From Rhizomicrobium sp. (GTDB lineage: Bacteria > Pseudomonadota > Alphaproteobacteria > Micropepsales > Micropepsaceae), in the NCBI GenBank assembly GCA_037200385.1, contig JBBCGL010000001.1, forward strand, positions 62,001 through 126,000: a stretch of DNA of 64,000 nt. The letters run 5' to 3'. Shown piece by piece: positions 17,455 through 27,500 of the stretch (its first letter is position 1; each line of letters starts with the position of its first letter). Made by a program: the position numbers and the translations under genes. The notes below the pieces were generated by a model that was given only the letters and a program-made list of their open reading frames with translations, searched no databases and was not told the origin of the DNA.

Positions 17455-17586
17455 ATGAAAAGGACGAGCCGCGATAAGCGGACGATCCTGCCGGATGATC
17501 CGGATGCGCAGGCCGGCGCGGGTGACGCGGCGGTCGATGATGGGCTGTGGAGTTGCGTGCGCGGCTGCGCCGGGGCGAGGGGTTGA
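17455..17586 (+). CDS. Possible 43-codon leader ORF ending at the TpsB start
   Basis: An ATG frame at 17455 runs 43 codons and its stop codon ends exactly one base before the TpsB ATG at 17587. The peptide is hydrophilic with two cysteines near its end. No family is recognised and the ribosome binding site is distant. It may couple translation into TpsB or be chance. Confidence 0.2.
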   Translation: MKRTSRDKRTILPDDPDAQAGAGDAAVDDGLWSCVRGCAGARG

Positions 17587-19251
17587 ATGACAAGGAAATT
17601 CGGCGGCATGCCCGCGCCTCGCTTGCGGGCCGTGCTGGCAATCGGCGCGATCGCGATGCTGTCGGCGCGGAACGCGGAGGCACAGGATGGGCCGGCAGCC
17701 GCGGCTGCGCCGCCGACAGCTCCGGTTGCGCCGCCGGCCGCCGTTCCGACGCCGCCGCGCCTCGTCGACATCAACGAATATCAGGTCGAGGGCAACAGCC
17801 TTCTCGATCCCGTCGAGATCGAGCGCACGGTGTATCCCTTTCTCGGGCCCCAACGTCCGACGGGGGACGCGGAAAAGGCGCGCGCGGCGCTGGAAGCCCT
17901 CTATGCCGACAAAGGCTATCAGGCGGTCGTCGTGCAATTGCCGCCGCAGAATGTGCGCGACGGCGTGGTCCATATCCGGGTGATCGAGGCGAAGATCGGC
18001 GCCGTTACCGTCTCGGGCCAGCACTATTCGCGGGAAGCCGATATCCGCCGCGCGCTGCCGTCGGCCCGCAGCGGAAAGGTGCCGAACTTCAAGGATCTCA
18101 ACAAGGATCTGGTGGCGCTCAACGGCCGCAGCGCCGATGTCCAGGTGACGCCGCAGCTGAAACCGGGATCGGCCGCCGATACGATCGACGTCGATCTCAC
18201 CGTCGCGGATTCGCCCCCCATCCACAGCAGTGTCGAGCTCAACAACAACTACAGCCAGGACACCCATCCGCTGCGGCTGGAGGCGAATTTCTCCTTCGAC
18301 AATCTATGGGGCATCGGCCACGCCTTCTCGGCCTATTACGACTACGCGCCGCAGCACATGGACGACGCGGCGGTCTATGTCCTGAGCTATTCGATGCCGG
18401 TCCCCGAGAGCGACATCCGCCTGTCGCTCACGGGGCTCAAATCGGACAGCAATGTCACGACGGTTGGTTCCACGGGCGTCATCGGCCGGGGCTATTCGCT
18501 CACCTTGGCGGCCAATGCGCCGCTTCCGAGCCTTGGCGATTACACCCAATCGCTGCAAGCGGGGTTTGCATTCAAGCATTTCACCGACGTCGTCTCCATC
18601 ACCGGACAGTCGAACGATGCCCCCATCACCTACTATCCGCTGTCGGTCACATACAATGCGTCGTGGCGCGGCGAGCAGGATCTGGTCAACCTCAGCGCGG
18701 CCGTCAATTTCTCGTTCCGCGGACTGGGGAGCAGCAGCGACGCCTATGACGCCAAGCGCTATCGCGCGCTGCCGAATTTCGTCTATTTGCGGGCTTCGGC
18801 CAATCTGCAGCACGACTTCGCGTCGGGCTGGCAATTGTATCTCGAGAGCGACGGTCAGTTCTCCAACGAGCCGTTGATCTCGAACGAACAATTCTCCGCC
18901 GGCGGCAACGGTTCGGTGCGCGGCTATCTCCAGGCCGAGGCGCTGGGCGACAACGGCATCCACAGCGCCATCGAGTTCCGCACGCCCGAGCTCGCGCCTC
19001 TCGTCGACAAGGACGCCGACCTGTTGAACGAACTGCGCCTGTTCGCCTTCACGGACGCGGCCCGCTCCTGGCTGCTCTCGCCGCTGCCGCAACAGCAGGA
19101 CGATTTCAGTCTTCTGGGCGTGGGGCTCGGGCTCCGAGCCCGCATCAAGTTCATCAACGTGGAAGGTGATTGGGGACATGCGCTCAAGGACAGCTCCGCG
19201 ACCCGCAGCGGCGAGGACCGTTTCTACTTCCGCATCTACAGCCAGATTTGA
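17587..19251 (+). CDS. TpsB outer-membrane transporter (ShlB/FhaC/HecB family) of a two-partner secretion system
   Basis: A 554-residue Omp85-superfamily protein. It has a signal peptide (cleavage near ARNAEA-QD), a Pro/Ala-rich linker, two POTRA domains (about residues 60-215; INEYQVEGNSLLDPVEIE opens the first) and a 16-strand-type barrel. The conserved L6 loop motif VRGY is present (GNGSVRGYLQAEALG, about residue 440), as is the terminal FYFRIYSQI strand. It would recognise and export the giant filamentous exoprotein encoded at 24537. GAGGGG precedes the ATG. Unusually for TpsB, it heads a run of ExbB, ExbD and TonB genes, suggesting input from the proton motive force. Confidence 0.93.
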   Translation: MTRKFGGMPAPRLRAVLAIGAIAMLSARNAEAQDGPAAAAAPPTAPVAPPAAVPTPPRLVDINEYQVEGNSLLDPVEIERTVYPFLGPQRPTGDAEKARAALEALYADKGYQAVVVQLPPQNVRDGVVHIRVIEAKIGAVTVSGQHYSREADIRRALPSARSGKVPNFKDLNKDLVALNGRSADVQVTPQLKPGSAADTIDVDLTVADSPPIHSSVELNNNYSQDTHPLRLEANFSFDNLWGIGHAFSAYYDYAPQHMDDAAVYVLSYSMPVPESDIRLSLTGLKSDSNVTTVGSTGVIGRGYSLTLAANAPLPSLGDYTQSLQAGFAFKHFTDVVSITGQSNDAPITYYPLSVTYNASWRGEQDLVNLSAAVNFSFRGLGSSSDAYDAKRYRALPNFVYLRASANLQHDFASGWQLYLESDGQFSNEPLISNEQFSAGGNGSVRGYLQAEALGDNGIHSAIEFRTPELAPLVDKDADLLNELRLFAFTDAARSWLLSPLPQQQDDFSLLGVGLGLRARIKFINVEGDWGHALKDSSATRSGEDRFYFRIYSQI

Positions 19252-19272
19252 GCAATGAACACGAGGTCGTCC

Positions 19273-21018
19273 ATGAATTCGCGCCGCCGGATCGCAACCA
19301 TCCTCATCGTCATCGCTGCCGCCGTTCTCGGCAGCAGCCCGGCATCGGCTTGGTTCGACAATGCCTGGAGCTTCCGCAAGGCGATCACCGTCGACAGCAA
19401 GGCCGCCGCGGTCGACGACACGCTCAAGCACTATCCGGTCCTGATACGTCTCGATTCCAGCCGGTTCAATTTCGACGACGCGCAGAAAGCGGGGCAGGAT
19501 CTGCGCTTCGTCGACAGCGATGACCGCACGGTCCTCAACTACCAGATCGAGAGCTTCGATTCGGCGCTCGGACTGGCGATGATCTGGGTCGACATGCCCG
19601 AATTGCCGGGCGGCAGCGAACACCAGATCTGGATGTATTACGGCAACAAGACCGCGCAGAGCGGCGCCGACCCGGTCAAGGTGTTCGATGCGGCCTATCG
19701 CGGCGTATATCATTTCGTCAGTGGCAATCCGGGTCGCGACAGCTCATCCGCGCATGCCGACATCGCGGGTGTCGCCACGGCCGCGGCCGGCGCCATCGGT
19801 GCCGGCGCCGGGTTTACCGGCCAACCGGTCAGCCTTCCCGCGTCGGTCAATCCCGCGACGGGCTTCACGCTGTCTTTCTGGGCGCATGAAAAGGCGCCCG
19901 CGGCCAACGCGGTGCTTTATGCCTTGCATGGCGCCGGCGCGCTCGTGGTGGGTCTGAAGCAGGGCGTGCCCTATCTCGAAGTCGGCGGCCAGCACGTCGA
20001 CGCCACGGTGCCGCCGCTGGCCGACTGGACCGACTTCGCCGTGGTCGGCGATGCCGGCAAGACGACGCTTTATGTCGATGGCAAGCCGGCCGCGACCGTG
20101 AATGCTCCGGTGCCGGCCACGGTCGGCACGGCGACGCTCGGCGCCGACGGCACAACCCCCTCGACGGCGTTCACCGGCGAGATCGACGAGTTGCGGACGT
20201 CCGCCACCGCGCGGCCGGCGTCGCTGGTCGCCGCCGACTACGCCGCACAGCGCGCGGGTTCGCCGCTTGTGGAATATGGCGCGGACGAAAAGGCGTCCGG
20301 CGTCGGCTTCGGCTATTTCGGAATCATCTTCCGCAATATTACGCCGGATGCCTGGGTCGTGATCGCCGTCCTCGCCGTGATGGCGGTGCTGTCATGGCTG
20401 GTGATGTGGACGAAATGGAACTATGTCGCGCGGGCCGCGCGCGCCAATCGCGTGTTCCTGGCGCGCTACCGCGAGCAGGGCAGCAACCTGACGGCGCTCG
20501 ACGGCGCGCTCGCCGCGCCGGGCGGCAAGCGCCGGCTGATCGAGGCGGCGCCGATCTATCGGGTCTACCGGATCGGCATGGCCGAGCTGCATGCCCGCGG
20601 CGACCTGCGCGGCCGCGCCCTCACCGGCGAGACGGTGGCCGCGATCCGCGCATCGCTGGACGGTCAGCAGGTCGAGGAAAACCAGGCGCTGGACCGCCAC
20701 ATGGTCCTTCTCACGATCGCCATCGCAGGCGGGCCGTTCATCGGTCTGCTCGGCACCGTCCTCGGCGTGATGATCACCTTCGCCGCGATCGCGGCCGCCG
20801 GCGACGTGAACGTCAATGCCATCGCGCCTGGCATCGCTGCCGCCCTGCTCGCCACCGTCACCGGCCTCTTCGTCGCGATCCCGGCGCTGTTCGGCTACAA
20901 CTACCTTTCCACGCTCAACGCCGACGTCTCCGCGAAGATGCAGGTCTTCGCCGACCAGTTTGTCACGCGGCTGGCCGAAGTGCAGCGCGACGCGTCGCGC
21001 GCGCAAGCGGCGGAGTAA
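19273..21018 (+). CDS. ExbB/TolQ proton-channel protein with periplasmic DUF2341 and LamG-like domains
   Basis: A 581-residue fusion. It has a signal peptide (ATILIVIAAAVLGSSPASA) and a DUF2341 domain (about 25-125; WSFRKAITVD, LRFVDSDD, IWMYYGN). A concanavalin/LamG-like jellyroll follows at about 165-330 (TGFTLSFWAHE, DWTDFAVVGDAGKTTLYVDGKP in part, GEIDELRTS), then a membrane helix around 355 and the MotA/TolQ/ExbB core (GGPFIGLLGTVLGVMITF, ATVTGLFVAIPALFGYNYL). The start at 19273 has GAGG six bases upstream and is preferred over ATG 19255. Ordinary ExbB has no such exposed binding domains. It is followed after three bases by ExbD. The jellyroll may sense carbohydrate or the exoprotein; that is inference. 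Confidence 0.88.
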   Translation: MNSRRRIATILIVIAAAVLGSSPASAWFDNAWSFRKAITVDSKAAAVDDTLKHYPVLIRLDSSRFNFDDAQKAGQDLRFVDSDDRTVLNYQIESFDSALGLAMIWVDMPELPGGSEHQIWMYYGNKTAQSGADPVKVFDAAYRGVYHFVSGNPGRDSSSAHADIAGVATAAAGAIGAGAGFTGQPVSLPASVNPATGFTLSFWAHEKAPAANAVLYALHGAGALVVGLKQGVPYLEVGGQHVDATVPPLADWTDFAVVGDAGKTTLYVDGKPAATVNAPVPATVGTATLGADGTTPSTAFTGEIDELRTSATARPASLVAADYAAQRAGSPLVEYGADEKASGVGFGYFGIIFRNITPDAWVVIAVLAVMAVLSWLVMWTKWNYVARAARANRVFLARYREQGSNLTALDGALAAPGGKRRLIEAAPIYRVYRIGMAELHARGDLRGRALTGETVAAIRASLDGQQVEENQALDRHMVLLTIAIAGGPFIGLLGTVLGVMITFAAIAAAGDVNVNAIAPGIAAALLATVTGLFVAIPALFGYNYLSTLNADVSAKMQVFADQFVTRLAEVQRDASRAQAAE

Positions 21019-21021
21019 GCC

Positions 21022-21432
21022 ATGCAGATCCAGGCCGCGCGCGGCAAGCGCTACGACGACATCAACATCACGCCCATGCTGGACCTCGCTTTCGTCCTGC
21101 TCGTGATCTTCATCATCATGACCACCGCCCAGGTCCAGGGCATCAAGGTGAATCTGCCCAAGGCGTCGTCCGCGGTCCATCTCGAGGCCGATAAGACCAA
21201 GGCCATCACGATCGCCAATGACGGGCAGATCTACTACGAGGCGTTCCCGGTTTCGCTCGACGAGCTCGATCTCAAGCTGACCGAGCAGAAGGCGTTGACG
21301 CCGGAGTTCCCGATCGTGGTGAAGGGCGACGGCACCGTCCAATACCAGCGCGTCGTCGCGGTGCTGGACCTGCTGCGCCGGCTCGACCTGACCAAGGTCG
21401 GTCTCGTCACCGGCAAGCCGCAGAAGAGCTGA
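21022..21432 (+). CDS. exbD: ExbD biopolymer transport protein
   Basis: A 136-residue ExbD with a short cytoplasmic tail and a single transmembrane helix. That helix holds the essential proton-carrying aspartate, D21, in NITPMLDLAFVLLVIFI. A periplasmic domain follows (KAITIANDGQIYYEA, VVKGDGTVQYQRVVAVLDLLRR). Together with the preceding ExbB fusion and the following TonB it would form an inner-membrane motor. The spacing of three and four bases to its neighbours indicates one transcript. Confidence 0.95.
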   Translation: MQIQAARGKRYDDINITPMLDLAFVLLVIFIIMTTAQVQGIKVNLPKASSAVHLEADKTKAITIANDGQIYYEAFPVSLDELDLKLTEQKALTPEFPIVVKGDGTVQYQRVVAVLDLLRRLDLTKVGLVTGKPQKS

Positions 21433-21436
21433 GGCG

Positions 21437-22117
21437 ATGACGGCTGCGTTCACTCCGGATGAGGACAACGACGGCGGCGGCCGGTTCCTGCGCTATGCGG
21501 GTCCGGTCGCGGTTCTCGTCGTGCTGGTCCTTGCCATAGCGTGGTTCGCCAGCCAGCAGGCCGGTGTGATCCGGCAGGCCAGCACCATCTCGACGATTTT
21601 GCCCGTCGAGCAGCCTCCTCCTCCGCCGCCTCCGCCCAAGCCGATCGAGCCGCCCAAGCCCGTACCCGAGCAGATCGTGCAGCCGACCAACACACCGCCG
21701 CCGCCCGCGCCGGCGGCGCCACAGAACAATGCGATCACCGAGAACGCGCCCGCGCAGGCCGGTCCGGCCGACGCCTTCAATATCGGTGCCGGCTCCGGCG
21801 GCGGCATGAGGGGCGCCGGTCTCGCGGGATTCGCCGAAACGCCGGCGAGTTACGGCCAGTATGCGCGGGGCCGCATCATGGCGGCCGTCAAGGGCAGCGA
21901 CGTCCTGCATGACAAGGACTTCATCGCGGTGGTTCGCCTGTGGTTCAACGCCCGAGGCACCATCGCCAAGATCGAGATCACGCGGCCGACCGGCGTCGAC
22001 ACTTACGATGCCGAGATCGCGCACGTGCTGGACGGTCTTTCCGGCTTCACGCCGCCGTCGCCCGAAGTGGTCGCGCAGATGCCGATCCAGTTCACCATCG
22101 ACGAGAGGCATCTATGA
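21437..22117 (+). CDS. tonB: TonB energy transducer of the secretion island
   Basis: A 226-residue TonB with an N-terminal helix (YAGPVAVLVVLVLAIAWFA), a proline-rich spacer (eight consecutive prolines near residue 60, then KPIEPPKP) and a C-terminal TonB domain (YGQYARGRIMAAVKGS, VVRLWFNARGTIAKIEITRPTG in part). Its place between ExbD and the porin gene suggests that it contacts an outer-membrane partner made by the same operon: TpsB or the porin. No TonB receptor is encoded in the operon itself. Confidence 0.92.
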   Translation: MTAAFTPDEDNDGGGRFLRYAGPVAVLVVLVLAIAWFASQQAGVIRQASTISTILPVEQPPPPPPPPKPIEPPKPVPEQIVQPTNTPPPPAPAAPQNNAITENAPAQAGPADAFNIGAGSGGGMRGAGLAGFAETPASYGQYARGRIMAAVKGSDVLHDKDFIAVVRLWFNARGTIAKIEITRPTGVDTYDAEIAHVLDGLSGFTPPSPEVVAQMPIQFTIDERHL

Positions 22118-22183
22118 GCCTCTCGCACATCGACAAGGACGTGCGCCGGGTGCGCGCCGTTTCAATCACCGAAGGGGAATGCC

Positions 22184-23962
22184 ATGCGAGTTGATTTCCA
22201 CCGCACGCGTATGCTGGGTCACGTATCGGCGCTTGCGCTGTTCGCCGCGCTGTTGCCGGCGGCGGCGATCGCCCAGGATGCGGCGCCGTCCGACAATCTC
22301 TCCATCAACATCGTGCGCGCCCTGGTCGCCCAGCGCGTCCTGACGCAAAAACAGGCCGACGCGATCATCGCACAGGCGCAGGCGGACACCGCGCGGGCTC
22401 GCGCCGCGGAACCGCGGCCGCAGACGGCCGCCGTGCCGGCGGCGGAAACGCCGGTCGCGCCGGGCGTGGTGCGCGTACCTTATGTGCCCGAGAGCGTGCG
22501 CGCCGACATCGCAAAGAAGGTCAAGGAGGACGTTCTCGCCGAGGAAGAAGCCCGCGGCTATGCCAAGCCCGAGGCGGTGCCGAGCTGGACGAAGCGCATC
22601 CGCATCTTCGGCGATTTCCGCTTCCGCGACGAGGAGCGCCTGTTCGACAAGGGCAACGCCTACACCTTCGTCAACATCCCCGCGATCAATGCCGGTTCCT
22701 CGCCGGTGGACCAGAACAGCGGTCCGTTCCCGGTGCTGAACTCGACGCAAGACCGCAACCTGCTCAAATTCCGCGCCCGCCTCGGCATCGCGGCGGACAT
22801 CAACGACAATTTCCGCACGGTGATCAGTCTGGCGAGCGGCAACGACAACGGACCCGTCTCGACCAACCAGACCCTGGGCAACGATTTCGGCAAGAAGAAC
22901 ATCTGGCTGGATCGCGCCTATGTGCGCTGGACGCCATGGACGGGCGGTGGCCTGTCCATGACCTTCGGCCGCATGGACAATCCGTTCCGCTCCACCGAGA
23001 TCGTATGGAAGCAGGACGACCTCGCGCTCGACGGCATTTCCGCCAGCTATGCGAGCAAGGTCGCGGCGGACTTGTCGTTCAGCGCCACCGCCGGCGCCTT
23101 CCCGGTCCAATACACGCCAGACGACTATCCGACGAATGCGCCGTCGAACCTCAAGGCGGGCAATGGCGACGATAAGTGGCTGTTCGCCGGCCAGGTCGGC
23201 CTTGACTACAATCCGTCGCCGTCCTGGACGATTTCCGGCAATGCGGCGATCTACTGGTTCGAGAACGCCGAGGGCACGCCGTCGCCCTGCGTCTACACCG
23301 ACGCGTTCTGCTTCACCGACTTCACCAAGCCGGGCTTCGCGCAGAAGGGCAACACCTACATCCCGCTCAATCCCGACATCACCAACCCGACCACGGGTGC
23401 GATGCCGGAATATTACGGCCTCGCGTCGCAGTTTCACGTGCTCGACCTCATCGGCCGCGCGGATTATGCGGTCAGCGACAGGCTGCACCTGACGTTCACT
23501 GGCGACTACGCCAACAATCTCGGCTACGACCGCGGCGCCATTCTCGCGGAGGCGGGCGGCGTCGGCGGGCTCGCCAACAACAACGAGACCTGCGTCCTGC
23601 CGCCGGGCACGTCGCTCGCGCCCGGCCAGAGCTGTGTCGCCGGCGGCGGCACAAACGTCTTCAAGAGCGGCAGCACGGCCTGGCTCGCCCGTTTTCAGGT
23701 CGGCGCGCCGGTCATGCGGAATCGCTGGGACTGGAACGTCAATTTCGCCTACGCCTATATCGAGCCGGATGCGGTCGTCGACGCCTTCAACGACAGCGAC
23801 TTCCGCCTGGGCGGCACGAACTCCAAGGGATGGATCCTCGGCGCCAATCTCGGCGTCGCGCAGGACAGCTGGCTCGCGGCCAAATGGCTGTCGGCCGATG
23901 CGGTCTATGGCCCTCCCTTCTCGGTGGACGTTTTCCAGCTCGACCTCAACACCCGTTTCTGA
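22184..23962 (+). CDS. Putative outer-membrane porin (Porin_5-like)
   Basis: A 592-residue protein. It has a signal peptide (ALFAALLPAAAIA-QD) and a short N-terminal region with a coil-like Ala/Gln-rich stretch (AQRVLTQKQADAIIAQAQADTARA in part). A periplasmic hinge leads to a large barrel beginning RIRIFGDFRFRDEERLF and ending DVFQLDLNTRF with a terminal Phe. The pattern matches the uncharacterised 'putative porin' family that accompanies TpsB/ExbBD clusters. It could pass a product or nutrient, or act as the TonB target. It has no TonB box that I can recognise. Confidence 0.82.
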   Translation: MRVDFHRTRMLGHVSALALFAALLPAAAIAQDAAPSDNLSINIVRALVAQRVLTQKQADAIIAQAQADTARARAAEPRPQTAAVPAAETPVAPGVVRVPYVPESVRADIAKKVKEDVLAEEEARGYAKPEAVPSWTKRIRIFGDFRFRDEERLFDKGNAYTFVNIPAINAGSSPVDQNSGPFPVLNSTQDRNLLKFRARLGIAADINDNFRTVISLASGNDNGPVSTNQTLGNDFGKKNIWLDRAYVRWTPWTGGGLSMTFGRMDNPFRSTEIVWKQDDLALDGISASYASKVAADLSFSATAGAFPVQYTPDDYPTNAPSNLKAGNGDDKWLFAGQVGLDYNPSPSWTISGNAAIYWFENAEGTPSPCVYTDAFCFTDFTKPGFAQKGNTYIPLNPDITNPTTGAMPEYYGLASQFHVLDLIGRADYAVSDRLHLTFTGDYANNLGYDRGAILAEAGGVGGLANNNETCVLPPGTSLAPGQSCVAGGGTNVFKSGSTAWLARFQVGAPVMRNRWDWNVNFAYAYIEPDAVVDAFNDSDFRLGGTNSKGWILGANLGVAQDSWLAAKWLSADAVYGPPFSVDVFQLDLNTRF

Positions 23963-23974
23963 GGGCACAGGCCT

Positions 23975-24478
23975 GTGTCGCGTTCGCCAGCAATCGATGA
24001 ACGGGTGATGGACATGTCCGCGCAGATGCCGCGTGCGGGTTGGTCGGGATTGCTCCTCATGGCCCTTCCTCCGCGCAGTATGACGGAACTGTACGGCACG
24101 CCACAGCGCCGGCCCGCCGCCGGCGCGCCGCACCGGCCGCATCGTGGGACGGCGACGCGTCTTGCCGTTCTCCTTTTCGCTTGCGTTGGTCTCCTGGGAC
24201 ATCCGGCCCTGGCGCAGCAATCCTGCGTCGAGGTCGAGGTCGAGGGGCAGCGACGGCCACCGCTCGATTGCCTCAATCGCCAGCTGCAACAGGCATCGGC
24301 GGCTGGCGGCCCATCCGCCGCGATCGCCGCCGTCGTCGGCAATGCCGAACCCAACCGGGTCGGCATATTCAGCCATGCCGGCACGGCCATCCGCATGGGA
24401 GCGGCCTTCGGCAGGTCTGCAACGCCCCAACGCCCGTCATCCGTTTACGCACAGCCAGTGGGAGCGCCGCGGCCGTGA
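23975..24478 (+). CDS. Small secreted protein of the secretion island, unknown function
   Basis: A frame of up to 167 residues (GTG start; ATGs at 24008 and 24056 are alternatives). A hydrophobic export signal lies in its middle (RLAVLLFACVGLLGHPALA-QQ). The mature part begins QQSCVEVEVEGQRRPPLDCLNRQLQ, with two cysteines likely to form a disulfide, and then becomes low-complexity. It sits between the porin and exoprotein genes. I recognise no named domain, but position and signal peptide argue that it is real. The very long pre-signal region suggests that the true start is internal. Confidence 0.55.
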   Translation: MSRSPAIDERVMDMSAQMPRAGWSGLLLMALPPRSMTELYGTPQRRPAAGAPHRPHRGTATRLAVLLFACVGLLGHPALAQQSCVEVEVEGQRRPPLDCLNRQLQQASAAGGPSAAIAAVVGNAEPNRVGIFSHAGTAIRMGAAFGRSATPQRPSSVYAQPVGAPRP

Positions 24479-24536
24479 TCGCCACGCATCCCAAGGGCCA
24501 TCGCCCGACCCATACCGCCATCTCCGCGAGGACGTC

Positions 24537-27500
24537 ATGAACCCGATCCGCCTTCCGAACGCCAGAGCGTTCCTGCTCGCAAGCTCGAGCGTCCTTGCCC
24601 TGGTGATGGGCGACAACGCCTATGCCGGTCCCCTGAGCGAGCGCGTCGGAGGTGCAGCCGTGCAGGTCAATCCGACGACGCCGGCACCGACCATTTCCGG
24701 CGTCGTGACGACGCCGCAACAGGTTGCGGCACAGCAGGCGCGCACCACCGCCAATCTCAACGAGGCCGCGGCGCGCCTCCAGGCGACGCTGACGGCCCAG
24801 GCAAGTGCCCGTGCCGCCGCCCAGGCGGCGAGCTCGACCGTGCCCAACGGCCTGGGCAGTGGCGGATTGCAGGTCGATCCGCGTGCCGCCGATCCCAATG
24901 CGCCGGGCTACAGCCCGCTCTATTGGTCGGGCGCCGACCAGCCGACGCAGACTGCCGCGAACGGGCAGACCACGGTCACGATCACGCAGCACCAGTCGCA
25001 AGCGCTGCTGAACTGGCAGACGTTCAATGTCGGCGCCAAGACGACGGTGAACTTCGTCCAGAAGGACACCTCCGGCAAGGACCAGTCGACCTGGGTGGCG
25101 ATCAACAAGGTCAACGATCCCAATGCGCGGCCTTCGCAGATCCTCGGCCAGATCAACGCACCGGGCTCGGTATATGTGCTCAATCGCAACGGGGTGATCT
25201 TCGGCGGAACCGCGCAGGTCAACGTCCACAGCCTCGTCGCGGCTGCCGCCAATTACGGTACGCCCGACATCCAGGACGACCCGGCGGCCTTTGCCGCGCA
25301 GTTCTCGACCTACGGTCTCTATAGTCCGGTCACGAGCGTCTCGGATCCAAGCAGTGGCGTGTATTACGATTACACGCCCGCCTTCACCGGCTCTGGCGGC
25401 GCAGTCGTCGTGCAAGCAGGAGCGCAAATCACCACGGCCGCGCCGGCTTCGGTGACGGCTGGCGGCGGCTTCGTCCTTCTGCTTGGGGCGAACGTAAGCA
25501 ATGCCGGAACGATCGCGACGCCTGATGGTCAAGTGACGCTAGCCGCCGGCGACAACTTCTACATCCGCCCGGGCTTTTCGACCGGCAGCGCCGCAGGCTC
25601 CATCGCCGACAACAACACGACGTCGACCACGCGCGGCAACGAGGTCGCCTACACGCTCGATGCCAATTCCGGCAGCGGCACGGTGAGCAATACCGGCCTG
25701 CTGGAGGCGACCACGGGCGACATCACGATGGCGGGACAGATGGTCCTGCAGGACGGTGTTGCCTTCGCGACGACGTCCGTGGCGGCGCGGGGAACGATCC
25801 ATCTTCTGACGTCTCAAGAAGATGCGACCAGCAGCGTCACCCTGACGGCGGACAGCCTGACGACGATCCAGCCCGATCTCAGCGACACGACCACGGCGCT
25901 TGATTCGCAGCGCGCGACGCTGATAACCAATTCCACCAAGCAGGATGGGCTGCGCGACTATTCGAATCCCTACCTGTTCCAGCTGATCGCCGATGCCGGA
26001 ACCGACAGCGGCCGCTCTTACCGCTTCGGCGAATTCGACGATCTGAGCCTGCTGGCGGACCGCGAGGACCAATCGCGCGTCGAGATCGTGACCGGTGGTG
26101 TCGCCGACTTCAAAGGCGGCTCGCTGACGATGGCGCAGGGCGGACAGATCGCCGTTTCCGGCGTCACGCGCACTCTGGTGGAGAGCGCAGCCAATCTCGA
26201 CGTGTCGGGCTCGCTGGACGTCCTGCTGCCGGTGTCCGGCAACATCATCACGGTCAACATACAGGGCAACGAGCTGCGCGACGCGCCGGTCAACCGCGAC
26301 GCCGGCGACCTGAAGAACGGCGACGTCTATGTCGACACGCGCGACCTCATCCTGGTGCCGGCCGGCACCGACGGATATGCCACGGACCGGTACTACACCG
26401 CCGGCGGCCTGCTCGAAGTGTCGGGCTGGCTCGCCAATACGGGCCATACGATCGGCGAGTGGACGGCGGAAGGCGGAACGATCACCTTGTCGAGCGGGCT
26501 TCCCGTCCAGTCCGACCCGTCGCGGCCGCTGGCCGATTTTCGCGACGGCACGCCGGTGCCGGTCTCGGCTTTCGCCGGCGATGTCGTCGTGCAGCCCGAC
26601 GCCATATTCAATCTTTCGGGCGGCGCGATCGACTACCAGGGCGGGTATGTCAACACGACGTGGCTGCTCGGGTCGGACGGCAATTTCTACAATCTCGACA
26701 CCGCACCGGCCGATATCCAGTACGCTGCGCTCGGCAACACCTTCCAGGTCGACCACGGCCGCTGGGTCACAACCGACAACTATTCCCAGGGACTGCTCAC
26801 GCCATCGCAGCTCTACGAGCCCGGCTATATCGACGGCCGCGATGCGGGCACGCTCATCATCGACACGCCGACAGCGATATTCGAAGGCCAGATCGCCGCC
26901 GGCGTCGTCACCGGCTCGGGCCAGGTGAAACAGCGCGCCGCGGGCGTGGCCGACGGCTACGGCGTTCCGCAGAACGTCGCCGCATTGCCCGGGCGGCTCG
27001 CGATCGACACGACGTTGGATAGCGTGCTCAACGGCGGCTTCAATCCCGCCGGGACCGATGTGGTGGTGGGAACCGGTCAGCCGGGCTTGGCGGGCAGCCT
27101 CGACGCGGCGTCGCTTGTTCCCGGCGATCGGCTCGATACGGTCTGGCTCGATGCCGGCGCGCTCGATGCGGATGGGCTCGGCGGCCTCAGCATCAATACG
27201 GTCGGCGATTTCGCGATCACCGCGCCGCTGACCCTAGCGCCCGGCGGCAGCCTGATCGTCAACGCGTCGACCGCCGACATCGCGGCGGACGTCACGGCGC
27301 GTGCCGGCAGCGTTTCCATCAATGGCGGCGTGCTGCGCGCCGTCACGCTGAAGCCGCAAGGCGGGGTGGACGTCACGCTGGAGGCCGGCGCGACCATCGA
27401 CACGAGGGGCCTGTTCACCAACGCGTTCCTCGACCCTTCGGATCTGGCCGGCGAAGCGTTCGTCAATGGCGGCGGCGTCTCGCTGACCGCGATAAACGGC

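Noticed and set aside
22114-22194. 26-codon frame overlapping the TonB stop
   Set aside because: Has the ATGA overlap but no motif, is very short and runs into the porin start; probably chance.
22166-24430. 754-codon antisense frame opposite the porin
   Set aside because: Low-complexity Arg/Ala product. The forward frame has a signal peptide and barrel strands.
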